Assembly: GCA_024644945.1 (NCBI GenBank)
Contig: JAHEGU010000018.1
Coordinates: 1 to 51,637, forward strand
Reading direction: 5' to 3'
DNA from: Gammaproteobacteria bacterium
Lineage (GTDB): Bacteria > Pseudomonadota > Gammaproteobacteria > Arenicellales > Poriferihabitantaceae
Length of the DNA: 51,637 bases
Positions within the stretch are counted from its first letter, which is position 1, and each line of letters opens with the position of its first letter. Under the pieces are notes generated by a model that saw nothing but the letters and a program-made list of their open reading frames with translations, had not been told where the DNA came from and did no database searches. Below, piece by piece: positions 26,612 through 34,588 of the stretch. The position numbers and the translations under genes were made by a program.

Positions 26612-28291
26612 CTAACGGCTGCGCCAGGACTGGGTTTTTCGCAAAACACCCCTGGACAGCAGCCCGTGAAGAATTCTTACTGACGCATTCGTATAGAAAA
26701 TCATCATACCCATGGCGGCCGCGGGTGCAATATCCCCTGCATCGTCCATGTTGAGCACCGCTACCGACGCCAGGCTCGTGTGCGGCCCATAAAGAAACAC
26801 CACCGCTGACACCGTGGTCATGGCGTTGACGAACAGGTAGATACTGATATCCAGAATTGCGGGCAGACACACTGGCACAGTAATTCGAGTAAAAGTCCTG
26901 TAGAAGGGTGTCTTGAGCGACGACGCGACCGACTCGAACTCGGGGTCCATCTGCTTCAACGCGGTCACTGCGGTTAAGTGGGCCACAGTGTAAAAATGGG
27001 TAACGGTACTGATCACCAGTATCGCCATGGTGTGGTAGAGAAAATTTAACGGATTGTTCGGGCTGTTAAAGAAAAAGATATAGGCGAGACCTAGAACAAG
27101 ACCTGGCACCGCCATTGGCAACATGGCAAGAAACTGAAACAGGCTTCTTCCAAGATGAAAGCCCTTGCCCTTCTCTACCATGTACGCTCCAAGAAACACC
27201 AAGACTGTGCCGATCACTGCAGTCCAGCAGGCGAGTTCCAAGGAATTGTAAAAGGATTCCCAGCCACCACCGTCCATCAGATCGAATTGATAGTTTTTCA
27301 GGCTGAGAGTCAGGTCATAGGGATAGAATTTGATTAATGCAGCATACTGACACGTGCCTAGAATGGTCAGGATAAAAATGCTTACTATCGTCGCCCAGGA
27401 AAACATAATCCAGTCGAACGAAGTCGATGGCTTGGGTTCATAGGCAACCGCCCTGGCCGACAGCAGAGCCACCTGCTTGCGTTGCATGATCCTGTCGACC
27501 GTAAACGCAACACCTGCCGGCAGCAGCAAGATCAAACTGACCACTGCGCCCATCTCAAAATTCTGTTGGCCGATTACCTGTTTATAAATATCAGTAGCCA
27601 GAACATTGAAGTCTCCGCCAATTACCTTGGGCGCTCCGAAGTCGGTGATGGTCAGAGTAAACACCACAAAGCCAGCACTAATCAAACCATACCGTGCGCC
27701 CGGAAGCGTAACGGTGAAAAATGTTTTGACTTTGCCAGCGTTAAGAGACTGGGCGGCTTCATACAGACGCGCGTCGGCAATCGACAGCGCGGTCATAATA
27801 ATGATCAGCGCATGCGGCAAAGTAAAGAACACTTCAGAAATAACAATTCCAATCGGCCCATAAATATCGTGGCCAAACAACAGTTCTTTGATCAACCCCT
27901 GGCGACCAAACAGATATACCAAAGCGATTCCAGGAAGTAAGGAAGGAACCAGAATTGGCACAAGCGCAATAATCTTGAACAGCCCCTTTAAACGCATACA
28001 ACTGCGCGACAATCCGTAGGCCAAAGTAAATGCAATAGTTACCGATATCAGGGTGGTGATAATTGATATCGTCAGACTGTTCTGAATCGAGTAGGTTAGT
28101 GAGGGTGTATTGAAATATTCAAGATAGTTTGCGAGCCCGACAAATTCGCCATCGTTATTCTTAAAGCTCTTTGACAGAATGGCATACAGTGGCAAAGCCA
28201 GTGCAACGACGAGATAACAGGCGATAACGCCCATAAATACCAGCATCTGCCGATCATCCCTGCTTGTTCTAGCTTTAATTGGTGCCTTCAT
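26612..28291 (-). CDS. aepW: AepW-type fused two-domain permease for 2-aminoethylphosphonate
   Basis: The 559-residue inner-membrane protein contains two BPD_transp permease units in tandem, about twelve helices in all. EAA loops are E-A-A-Q-S-L-N-A-G-K (first half) and E-S-V-A-S-S-L-K-T-P-F (second half). Such fused permeases of the iron(III)/AEP transporter class occur in the AepXVW (also called PhnS2/T2/U2) AEP importer. It overlaps the ATPase gene by 4 bases (ATGA), so translation is coupled. The symbol is given on architecture and location beside phnWYA. Confidence 0.82.
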   Translation of the reverse strand: MKAPIKARTSRDDRQMLVFMGVIACYLVVALALPLYAILSKSFKNNDGEFVGLANYLEYFNTPSLTYSIQNSLTISIITTLISVTIAFTLAYGLSRSCMRLKGLFKIIALVPILVPSLLPGIALVYLFGRQGLIKELLFGHDIYGPIGIVISEVFFTLPHALIIIMTALSIADARLYEAAQSLNAGKVKTFFTVTLPGARYGLISAGFVVFTLTITDFGAPKVIGGDFNVLATDIYKQVIGQQNFEMGAVVSLILLLPAGVAFTVDRIMQRKQVALLSARAVAYEPKPSTSFDWIMFSWATIVSIFILTILGTCQYAALIKFYPYDLTLSLKNYQFDLMDGGGWESFYNSLELACWTAVIGTVLVFLGAYMVEKGKGFHLGRSLFQFLAMLPMAVPGLVLGLAYIFFFNSPNNPLNFLYHTMAILVISTVTHFYTVAHLTAVTALKQMDPEFESVASSLKTPFYRTFTRITVPVCLPAILDISIYLFVNAMTTVSAVVFLYGPHTSLASVAVLNMDDAGDIAPAAAMGMMIFYTNASVRILHGLLSRGVLRKTQSWRSR

Positions 28292-29367
28292 TCGGCGTAA
28301 ATTAGAAGACTTTCCGCCGGGAGTGAGATACGGATATGGCTGCCTGCGGAGAGGTTCTCGCTGCGCACCCGGTTGGCGGAAAAATCCGCGAGCAGTATCA
28401 AGCCATCGAGCTGTGGAGATGATAAATCTGCCCGAACAAACGATCCAAGGAATTCTATTGAATCCACGGTCGCATCAATGTAATTTGAGCTGGCGTCACC
28501 AACGAGTATATCTTCAGGGCGAATGGCTGCGTGCACAGGTTGATCAGGTGTGATTTCGGCAGAACCCGCAGCGTCCGAGCAGGAAAATTCCAACTGCCCG
28601 ATCCTAACTTTATTTTTGGATACCTTGGTCGCAGGTAAAAAATTCATCGAGCCAATAAAGTCGGCCACGAAACGTGTCGCGGGCTCACGATAAATCTGCT
28701 CGGGGGTGCCCACCTGTTCGATCAGCCCATTGTTGATCACGACAATCCTATCCGCCATGGTCAAAGCTTCCTCCTGATCATGAGTGACCATGATTGTGGT
28801 GATACCCAGTTTACGCTGCAGCTCTTTGATTTCATGCCGCAACTTGACTCTCACCTTAGCATCCAATGCTGACAAAGGCTCGTCAAGCAATAGCAGTCCG
28901 GGGGAAATAGCAATTGCCCGGGCCAAAGCAACTCGCTGCTGCTGTCCACCTGAGAGCTGTGCTGGATACTTCTTGCCCTGCTCGGGCATCCCCACGAGTT
29001 GCAGCAGCTCTGCCACTCTATCCCGTATCTTGCTTGCCGGTTGTTTAAGGTTCTCGAGACCGTAAGCAATATTCTTCTCAATGGTTAGATTTGGAAATAA
29101 AGCATAGGACTGAAATACAATTCCAAAATCTCGCTCCGCCGGCGGTAAGCTTGAAACATCTCGACCGGCCTGATCGACCGTTCCATAGGTCTGAATATCA
29201 AGCCCTGCAATGGCTCTTAGTAGCGTGGTTTTACCGCATCCGGAAGGGCCCAGGAAACATACGAACTCTCCTTCAAACACCGCCAGGGTTACATCTGATA
29301 GAGCGGTAAAGTCGCCAAATCGTTTGGTCAGGTTGCCGATTTTCAGGTAGGGCTCAGATTGGCTCAT
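28288..29367 (-). CDS. aepV: AepV-type ABC transporter ATPase for 2-aminoethylphosphonate
   Basis: The 359-residue ATPase has Walker A GPSGCGKTT, signature LSGGQQQRVALARAI, Walker B LLLDEPLSALD, the H-loop V-T-H-D-Q-E-E and a C-terminal TOBE-like domain (about 240-359). ATG 29367 is preferred to the in-frame ATG 29382 because GGAG lies 9 bases before it. It energises the fused permease. It is the second gene of the aepX-aepV-aepW operon. Confidence 0.87.
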   Translation of the reverse strand: MSQSEPYLKIGNLTKRFGDFTALSDVTLAVFEGEFVCFLGPSGCGKTTLLRAIAGLDIQTYGTVDQAGRDVSSLPPAERDFGIVFQSYALFPNLTIEKNIAYGLENLKQPASKIRDRVAELLQLVGMPEQGKKYPAQLSGGQQQRVALARAIAISPGLLLLDEPLSALDAKVRVKLRHEIKELQRKLGITTIMVTHDQEEALTMADRIVVINNGLIEQVGTPEQIYREPATRFVADFIGSMNFLPATKVSKNKVRIGQLEFSCSDAAGSAEITPDQPVHAAIRPEDILVGDASSNYIDATVDSIEFLGSFVRADLSSPQLDGLILLADFSANRVRSENLSAGSHIRISLPAESLLIYAE

Positions 29368-29396
29368 GGAACCGCTCTCCATTTAAGATAAAACAA

Positions 29397-29423
29397 CGCC
29401 CCGCCGGCGATACCGACGGGGCG
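29397..29423 (-). terminator. Intercistronic terminator/attenuator between aepX and aepV
   Basis: CGCCCCG-n-CGG pairs with CCG-n-CGGGGCG around a tetraloop, and the transcribed minus strand continues with TTGTTTT. Placed between binding-protein and ATPase genes, it would make partial termination give more binding protein than transporter. Confidence 0.8.
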
Positions 29424-29444
29424 GCTTAAAGAAATCCAGACTCT

Positions 29445-30464
29445 TTAGCTCTTTGGCTCAGATTTGGAGTCGTATCGTTTCTGCCATTCGGCAAGAATTC
29501 GTTTGCGGTTGTTCGCAGCCCACTCAAAATCGTTATCGATCATGGATTCCGGAATATTCGAGGGGAAATGCTCGACTGGCTTGGCTAAAGCCTGCTTACC
29601 AATCACCGCATAGCCTTCGTTATACATCATGTTGGCTTTATCAGTGATCGACCAGTCAACTAGAGTTTTTGCGGCTTCCATATTATCGGTTCCTTTGACA
29701 ATTGCAGTTGCTTCCATATCCCAGCCAATTCCTTCAGAAGGAATGATGATTTCCAGGGGCGCCCCGTCGGCCTTGGACTTGGCCCCGCGGAAAGCAAACG
29801 AAACGCCGATCGCGACTTCTCCGCTGGCGGCCTGCTTACATGGCTTTGAGCCCGAGTGCGTATAGTGGTGAATATTCTGATGCAAGCCATCCATGAACGC
29901 CCATCCGTCATCCTCGCCAAAAATCTGCAGCCAGCTTGATACATCCAAAAAACCCGTACCGGAAGAATTTGGATTTGGCATTGCAATATGACCCTTGTAT
30001 ACCGGATTAGTTAAGTCTTGCCAGGAAGCAGGCATTGGCAAATTATTGGCTTCCGCTTCCACGGTATTGACACAGATCGCGGCTACCCAGGCATCCATTC
30101 CGGTCCAGGTCGGTGGTTCTGACTTATCCCGAAACTTAGAATCAAGTCCATCGAGTCCAGCTGGGGCATAAGGCTCAAGCATATCCTCACTCTTCATCAG
30201 CAACAGGCTAGTGGCTGCCAGGCCCCATATAACATCTGCCTGTGGATTTTCTTTTTCTGCTAGCAGCTTGGCGGTGACGATACCAGTGGAATCACGGACC
30301 CAGTTAATATTGATATCCGGATGATCCTCGTTAAATCGCTCGGCGTATTTTTTTAGATCCTCTGCTTCCACTGCGGTGTATACAGTGAGCTCGGTGGCTG
30401 CAAATACAGGGCTGGCCATGACACCGGTCATTACCGCAGCGGCCAGAAATTTAGTGAATTTCAT
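29445..30464 (-). CDS. aepX: AepX-type periplasmic 2-aminoethylphosphonate-binding protein
   Basis: The 339-residue precursor starts at ATG 30464, with GGAG seven bases upstream and a signal peptide cleaved after SPVFA-A; an upstream in-frame ATG at 30533 lacks both. The mature protein is of the iron(III)/AEP cluster of type 2 binding proteins, opening with TELTVYTAVEAEDLKKYAERF and containing NPNSSGTGFLDVSSW, whose Ser/Thr-rich loop suits a phosphonate ligand. It delivers AEP to the AepVW transporter. It is the first gene of the operon, with a promoter in 30465-30680. Confidence 0.87.
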   Translation of the reverse strand: MKFTKFLAAAVMTGVMASPVFAATELTVYTAVEAEDLKKYAERFNEDHPDININWVRDSTGIVTAKLLAEKENPQADVIWGLAATSLLLMKSEDMLEPYAPAGLDGLDSKFRDKSEPPTWTGMDAWVAAICVNTVEAEANNLPMPASWQDLTNPVYKGHIAMPNPNSSGTGFLDVSSWLQIFGEDDGWAFMDGLHQNIHHYTHSGSKPCKQAASGEVAIGVSFAFRGAKSKADGAPLEIIIPSEGIGWDMEATAIVKGTDNMEAAKTLVDWSITDKANMMYNEGYAVIGKQALAKPVEHFPSNIPESMIDNDFEWAANNRKRILAEWQKRYDSKSEPKS

Positions 30465-30545
30465 ACTGATTCTCCAAGTGGTGATTGTGTTGTTAGTAGC
30501 TAAAGGGTATCCGTTAAGAGCAATTGATTTCAAGACATTTCTATT

Positions 30546-30567
30546 AGTATCAACAATTGCTTATACT
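30546..30567. promoter_or_regulatory. Palindrome upstream of the aepX operon
   Basis: AGTAT-N12-ATACT centred on CAATTG lies 82 bases before the aepX start. It is a candidate operator, but it does not match the CTATTT-N11-AAATAG dyad at phnW, so shared control by the LysR protein is not shown. Confidence 0.35.
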
Positions 30568-30680
30568 CAGGGAGGCTATATCGGTACTATTTAACTTTAA
30601 TGACAGATTCGCCCCATTCTTTTGCATCGCAGCAAGAGCGGTTAGAATGACCTTCAAATTCATTCATCTTCGGAGACACA

Positions 30681-30923
30681 ATGGCGGACCAAGCGTTACG
30701 GGCAGCCGATAGCCCTTATGCAGTAGAGGTAGAAGAAGGAAAGACTTATTTTTGGTGCGCTTGCGGGAGGAGCAACAAACAGCCTTTTTGTGATGGCTCA
30801 CACCAGGGATCAAGCTTTAGTCCGGTCAAATATACAGCGGATAACAGTAAAAAAGTGTTCTTTTGTGGCTGTAAGAGCACAGGTAATCGACCCTTTTGCG
30901 ACGGTTCCCATAAAAACGCTTAA
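30681..30923 (+). CDS. Tandem CDGSH iron-sulfur protein
   Basis: The 80-residue protein contains two complete CDGSH motifs: C-A-C-G-x(6)-P-F-C-D-G-S-H (about residues 27-42) and C-G-C-K-x(6)-P-F-C-D-G-S-H (about 62-77). Each should hold a redox-active [2Fe-2S] cluster with three Cys and one His ligand, as in mitoNEET-related proteins. Tandem forms fold as a single chain mimicking the dimer. No signal or membrane helix is present, so it is cytosolic. GGAG five bases before ATG 30681 supports the start. Only 6 bases separate its stop from that of the convergent Popeye-like gene. Its role (iron-sulfur or redox homeostasis) is family knowledge, not shown here. Confidence 0.9.
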   Translation: MADQALRAADSPYAVEVEEGKTYFWCACGRSNKQPFCDGSHQGSSFSPVKYTADNSKKVFFCGCKSTGNRPFCDGSHKNA

Positions 30924-30929
30924 AAAGAG

Positions 30930-31613
30930 CTAGATCGCGGTTACAGTTTTCCTGGAGATGGCAGCGGCATCTTCGGAAGTGTTATGTAATTTTTCGATCA
31001 GATTGTGTCCAACCGCCATCATAAAACGGTTATACAACGATAAATTGCGTGTTTCCAGTTTATCCAGATCTTTCTTGGTCCAGAATGCATAGTCCAAATC
31101 ATTTTCAACAGTAACGTCCGCACTGACCGGCTTGCCGGTCAGTACGCTCATTTCTCCGATGAAGTCACCGGGACCTAAGCGCGCGATCTCCTGCCCATTC
31201 TTCACAACAGCCGCCTCTCCAGCGGTGATTAAAAACAGATTCTCGTTTAGCTTACCTTGTGTAAGAAGCTCGCCACCTGAAGAGCGGGTCATCTTATTGA
31301 TCTTGAGAAGTCGCTTGAACTCACGGGGCCGCAGCGATGAAAACCTCTCACTATAGAGACCCTTTATAGACTCTGGTAAACCAGTTGCGCTGTTATTGAA
31401 AAGCAATACAACCACATGACCGAGATTGATTATCGCGTAACCCACGTGCCAGCCAACCATCGAACCTAAATTCAAAACCAGACCGGTAGCGATATAAAAA
31501 CAGGCCCCTGCAACGAGCAATATTCGAAGCCACAGAACATTGGTCAAAAGGTATGCGATTAAACCAAGCCCGGCTGCAATATTGTAGAGCGTCTCTCCTT
31601 CGAACTCGATCAT
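30930..31613 (-). CDS. Popeye-like membrane cyclic-nucleotide-binding protein
   Basis: The 227-residue protein begins with three closely spaced membrane helices (about residues 8-72) and ends in a cyclic-nucleotide-binding fold (about 100-210) with G-P-G-D-F-I-G-E-M-S-V-L-T-G-K-P-V-S-A. This order, and the L-R-P-R-E-F-K-R-L-L segment joining the parts, is that of Popeye-domain proteins, which bind cAMP through a non-canonical pocket. The usual Crp-type Arg-Ser/Thr pair in the phosphate cassette is replaced here by V-S, which fits the Popeye group better than Crp. It starts 15 bases after the NUDIX stop and ends a three-gene operon with a Crp-type regulator. A function as a membrane cAMP sensor is an inference. 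Confidence 0.7.
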   Translation of the reverse strand: MIEFEGETLYNIAAGLGLIAYLLTNVLWLRILLVAGACFYIATGLVLNLGSMVGWHVGYAIINLGHVVVLLFNNSATGLPESIKGLYSERFSSLRPREFKRLLKINKMTRSSGGELLTQGKLNENLFLITAGEAAVVKNGQEIARLGPGDFIGEMSVLTGKPVSADVTVENDLDYAFWTKKDLDKLETRNLSLYNRFMMAVGHNLIEKLHNTSEDAAAISRKTVTAI

Positions 31614-31628
31614 AAGTGGTATAATTTC

Positions 31629-32123
31629 TTAAAAGTGATAAGCGATCAATACCTGTCGGGTATCTGGTGTGACTGTTTCAATATTCAGTGAAAGAGCGTC
31701 CGAAACAGACATGAATTCCACCGATGCGACTTCATCTGCTTGCAATTTAAATGGGCCTTGATGCACGCAGGAAAAAACTCTGCCCCAATTTCGATTCTTG
31801 ATCGGAGCCACCAGGTCATCATAGAACAAGTTAAAATGGCTGGTAAGCCGGGGTTCAATTCCAAGCTCTTCCTTTAACTCCCGTCTCGCGGAAAGCTCAT
31901 AAGATTCATCAAATTGAATAATTCCACCAGCAGCAAGATCGAACCTGCCCGGGCACCAGTCCTTGGTGTCAGTTCGTTTCTGCACCAGGATTTGACCAGA
32001 CGAATTGAACACCAGGATATAGGTCACGCGATAGGTAAAACCTCGTTTCTTAACCTCCCTGCGCGGCCTGGCATCCACAACACTATCTGCCAGATCTATT
32101 ATCGTGACAATTTCTTCGGACAA
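31629..32123 (-). CDS. NUDIX hydrolase
   Basis: The 164-residue protein has a complete NUDIX box, G-x5-E-x7-R-E-L-K-E-E-L-G-I, at about residues 67-89, preceded by the R-x-T-Y-I-L-V-F strand and W-C-P-G-R-F-D-L-A. This resembles the YfcD/isopentenyl-diphosphate-isomerase-like NUDIX subgroup. It would cleave a nucleoside diphosphate linked to another group, with Mg bound by the box glutamates; the substrate is unassigned. It lies between the Crp-type and Popeye-like genes, all leftward with gaps of 52 and 15 bases. Confidence 0.85.
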   Translation of the reverse strand: MSEEIVTIIDLADSVVDARPRREVKKRGFTYRVTYILVFNSSGQILVQKRTDTKDWCPGRFDLAAGGIIQFDESYELSARRELKEELGIEPRLTSHFNLFYDDLVAPIKNRNWGRVFSCVHQGPFKLQADEVASVEFMSVSDALSLNIETVTPDTRQVLIAYHF

Positions 32124-32175
32124 TGGGGTTCCTTTAAACGTTGATCTTTAAGTATTGACGCTGAGAAGATCGAGG

Positions 32176-32841
32176 CTACCAACCACGTGGCAGCAACTTA
32201 AGTATCGTAATTATCTTATGGTCGATAGAAATATATTTTCCCTTTACTAATTCCGAAACCACTCGGCTCACCATCTCTCTAGAGGAACCAACCATATCCG
32301 CTATGTCCTGTTGGGTGAACTTCCGATTAACCGTGAAAGTGCCATTGGGATTTTTCTCAGAATATTTCTCCAATAGCCATACCACTCGACCATAAACGTT
32401 CTTGAATACGAGATTACTTATACTGGTCGTATGATCGCGCATTCGAGAAGTCAGCACGCGAATAATCTCAAAAGCTAAATCCGGGTTATCTTCAAGAAAC
32501 TGTCGAAACTCAGAGACTCCAATTTTGGCAACACGCGAATCATCCAATGCTGAAACAGAAGCAGTTCGTGGTTGACCGTCCAGCGACGCGACTTCTCCGA
32601 CGACCTCTCCCGGGCCCAGTATCGCAATCAGCATTTCCTTGCCCGATTCATCACTCATGAATACTTTAATCTTGCCTTCACGAATGATGAACATTCCATC
32701 GGATTCATCTCCTTCGGAAAATATCAACGTGCCCTTTGGGTAGTTTTTATTGACCGCGTATTCTTCGAATCGTGAAATCCACTGGTCCGAAAACTTCGAA
32801 CCCGGAGCATTACTTTCGTGCTGAATCGCAGCCATAATCAT
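32176..32841 (-). CDS. Crp/Fnr-family transcription regulator, probably cAMP-binding
   Basis: The 221-residue protein has an N-terminal cyclic-nucleotide-binding domain with the phosphate cassette G-E-V-A-S-L-D-G-Q-P-R-T-A (82-94); Arg92-Thr93 matches the Arg-Ser/Thr pair that contacts cAMP in Crp. A dimerisation helix follows, then a C-terminal winged helix (about 174-200, T-Q-Q-D-I-A-D-M-V-G-S-S-R-E-M-V-S-R). No cysteine cluster of the Fnr type is seen, so a cAMP or cGMP ligand is more likely than an iron-sulfur cluster. It heads the Crp-NUDIX-Popeye-like operon and diverges from the HD hydrolase. Starts at 32841 and 32835 are both possible. Confidence 0.87.
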   Translation of the reverse strand: MIMAAIQHESNAPGSKFSDQWISRFEEYAVNKNYPKGTLIFSEGDESDGMFIIREGKIKVFMSDESGKEMLIAILGPGEVVGEVASLDGQPRTASVSALDDSRVAKIGVSEFRQFLEDNPDLAFEIIRVLTSRMRDHTTSISNLVFKNVYGRVVWLLEKYSEKNPNGTFTVNRKFTQQDIADMVGSSREMVSRVVSELVKGKYISIDHKIITILKLLPRGW

Positions 32842-33113
32842 GGCAGGAGCTGTATGGATTTAATCAATGGGCTAATTATTGTATATTATTTCAGCGCTCA
32901 GTGTAGTGGATGACACAGTTGCAGGAAAATAGGCTGTACAATCGTGGCTTAATATGTCCGCTATTAACATAAATCGTTTAACAGTTTCAATGAAATAAGT
33001 TACTGAATTTTACTGATCTTTATATTTATACTTTTTTAAAAGTGTCTATCATTAAAATTCACGCTCGCACAGTGAAATACCGCATCCAATTATTTGTATA
33101 TAGGTTTATCTGA

Positions 33114-33782
33114 ATGGGTTCCTCTACGGATCACATGCAGAGCGAATTGGATCAGAAGAGATTTTCTGACCTCTGGGAAAGTAAATCTATTCACTTTAAT
33201 CCTGAACATTGTGGCTTGGTTTTCGATCAACTTTCAAGTCTTTACAGAAGCGATGGACGCTTCTATCACAGTGAAGGACATATCAACCAATGCCTGCTAA
33301 AACTGGATGAAGCTAAATCTGAACACGGTCCCCAGCCAGATGTAGAGATGGCGACATGGTTTCATGACGCGGTTTACCACGCAGGAAGTCCAGATAATGA
33401 AAAAAATAGCGCCGCTTGGTTTCAAGATAGAGCACGTGACCACCTCAATAGAAATACTGTAGACGAAGTCAGCAATCTGATCACCATTACAGAGCATCGG
33501 AACCAGCCGGCGTCTGAACGTGAAAAGCTGATGGTTGACGTAGATCTCAGTAGTTTCGGTCTGCCTTATGAAGAATTTATGCGAGATGGGCGCAACATTC
33601 GCAAAGAGTTTCATGCTTATTCGGATGACGAGTTTGTCGAAGGCCAGCGTAAATTTATGAACAGCCTTCTCGATCGCTCCTCGATCTATTCAACCGATTA
33701 CTTTTATCGTCGCTATGAAAAAAGTGCCCGCGAGAACATAGAGCAATTACTTAGAATGTATGACCAGGGATTCAGGCCTTGA
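33114..33782 (+). CDS. Predicted HD-type metal-dependent phosphohydrolase
   Basis: The 222-residue protein resembles the predicted HD-superfamily hydrolases of the COG4339 group: F-Y-H-S-E-G-H-I (first histidines), a T-W-F-H-D-A-V-Y core HD pair, an I-T-E-H segment and V-D-V-D-L-S (late aspartate). These helices would bind one or two divalent metals and hydrolyse a phosphoester; the physiological substrate is unknown. No signal peptide is present. Its stop codon lies inside a 17-base tandem repeat, and the isochorismatase-like gene follows about 100 bases later on the same strand. Confidence 0.72.
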   Translation: MGSSTDHMQSELDQKRFSDLWESKSIHFNPEHCGLVFDQLSSLYRSDGRFYHSEGHINQCLLKLDEAKSEHGPQPDVEMATWFHDAVYHAGSPDNEKNSAAWFQDRARDHLNRNTVDEVSNLITITEHRNQPASEREKLMVDVDLSSFGLPYEEFMRDGRNIRKEFHAYSDDEFVEGQRKFMNSLLDRSSIYSTDYFYRRYEKSARENIEQLLRMYDQGFRP

Positions 33783-33831
33783 GCTCTATTTAGCCTTGAG
33801 CTCTATTTAGCCTTGAACTCTATTTAGCCTT
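33776..33831 (+). repeat. 17-base tandem repeat, about 3.3 copies, spanning a stop codon
   Basis: The unit GCCTTGAGCTCTATTTA occurs at 33776-33792, 33793-33809 and 33810-33826 (one G to A change in the third copy), with a partial fourth. The first copy includes the HD-hydrolase stop TGA (33780-33782). It looks like recent slippage in the 3' non-coding region. Confidence 0.9.
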
Positions 33832-33879
33832 TAGCCTGGAGCATTATTATTAGGTTAGATGCGGTGCAGAAGTAGAATT

Positions 33880-34434
33880 ATGCAAAAAACGGGCCTGTTA
33901 CTAATTGACGTACAAAAGGGCCTTGAAGATCCCTCTTTGGGAGAAAGGAACAATCCTGGCGCAGAAAAAAATATTCAAAAATTGCTTTTGGTATGGCGCA
34001 AACGGGGGCTTCCAGTTGTTCACATTCAACATTGCTCGACCGAACCAGACTCAAAACTTCGTCCAGAACTCCCCGGTAACAAAATAAAATCAGAAGCCCA
34101 ACCTCTACCTGAGGAAATGCTGTTTAAAAAATCGGTCAATAGCGCATTTATAGGAACAGGACTCGAGAAATATCTTCGAAAAAATGAAATTTGGACGCTA
34201 GTAATCGCTGGCCTTACTACGGATCATTGTGTATCAGCTTCGACACGAATGGCATCAGATCTGGGATTCGAGGTGACAGTGGTTTCAGATGCAACCGCAG
34301 CATTCGGACGTATTGGCTATGATGACATCCTATACTCGGGTGAAGAGATCCACACAATCAATCTGGTCAGCCTGGATGGCGAATTTTGTAATGTCCGATC
34401 GACCGAAGAAGTTTTGAGAGCCATACCTGCTTAA
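33880..34434 (+). CDS. Isochorismatase-family cysteine hydrolase
   Basis: The 184-residue protein shows the Asp-Lys-Cys triad of the family: Asp10 in LLLIDVQKG, Lys84 in FKKSVNSAF and Cys117 in GLTTDHCVSAS, with the cis-peptide region just before the cysteine. Members hydrolyse amides or imides (nicotinamidase, N-carbamoylsarcosine amidase, ureidoacrylate hydrolase) or isochorismate; motifs alone do not fix the substrate. ATG 33880 is chosen because it begins directly before the first beta strand; an in-frame ATG at 33859 would add seven unlikely residues. It converges on tmm, with a perfect hairpin between the stops. Confidence 0.85.
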   Translation: MQKTGLLLIDVQKGLEDPSLGERNNPGAEKNIQKLLLVWRKRGLPVVHIQHCSTEPDSKLRPELPGNKIKSEAQPLPEEMLFKKSVNSAFIGTGLEKYLRKNEIWTLVIAGLTTDHCVSASTRMASDLGFEVTVVSDATAAFGRIGYDDILYSGEEIHTINLVSLDGEFCNVRSTEEVLRAIPA

Positions 34435-34526
34435 CTGCCGCGGCAGCTCCAGGACTGCAATCGACTATTGTTTTTCTTTTACTGGCGCTCCGTTAAGGCT
34501 ATGCATGCTGCCCCAGGTTAGATTAT

Positions 34527-34551
34527 TGCCCGCCATGTTGCATGGCGGGCA
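34527..34551. terminator. Perfect 11-bp hairpin between convergent hydrolase and tmm genes
   Basis: TGCCCGCCATG (34527-34537) pairs perfectly with CATGGCGGGCA (34541-34551) around a 3-base loop. No T tract follows on either strand. Its position between two convergent stop codons suggests a shared transcript end or RNA stabiliser. Confidence 0.65.
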
Positions 34552-34588
34552 GTTAAATCCAATTTAGTACGTTCCCTACATTAGCTGG

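Noticed and set aside
33776-33831. CRISPR-like repeat
   Set aside because: The units are directly adjacent with no spacers and number about three; it is a simple tandem repeat.
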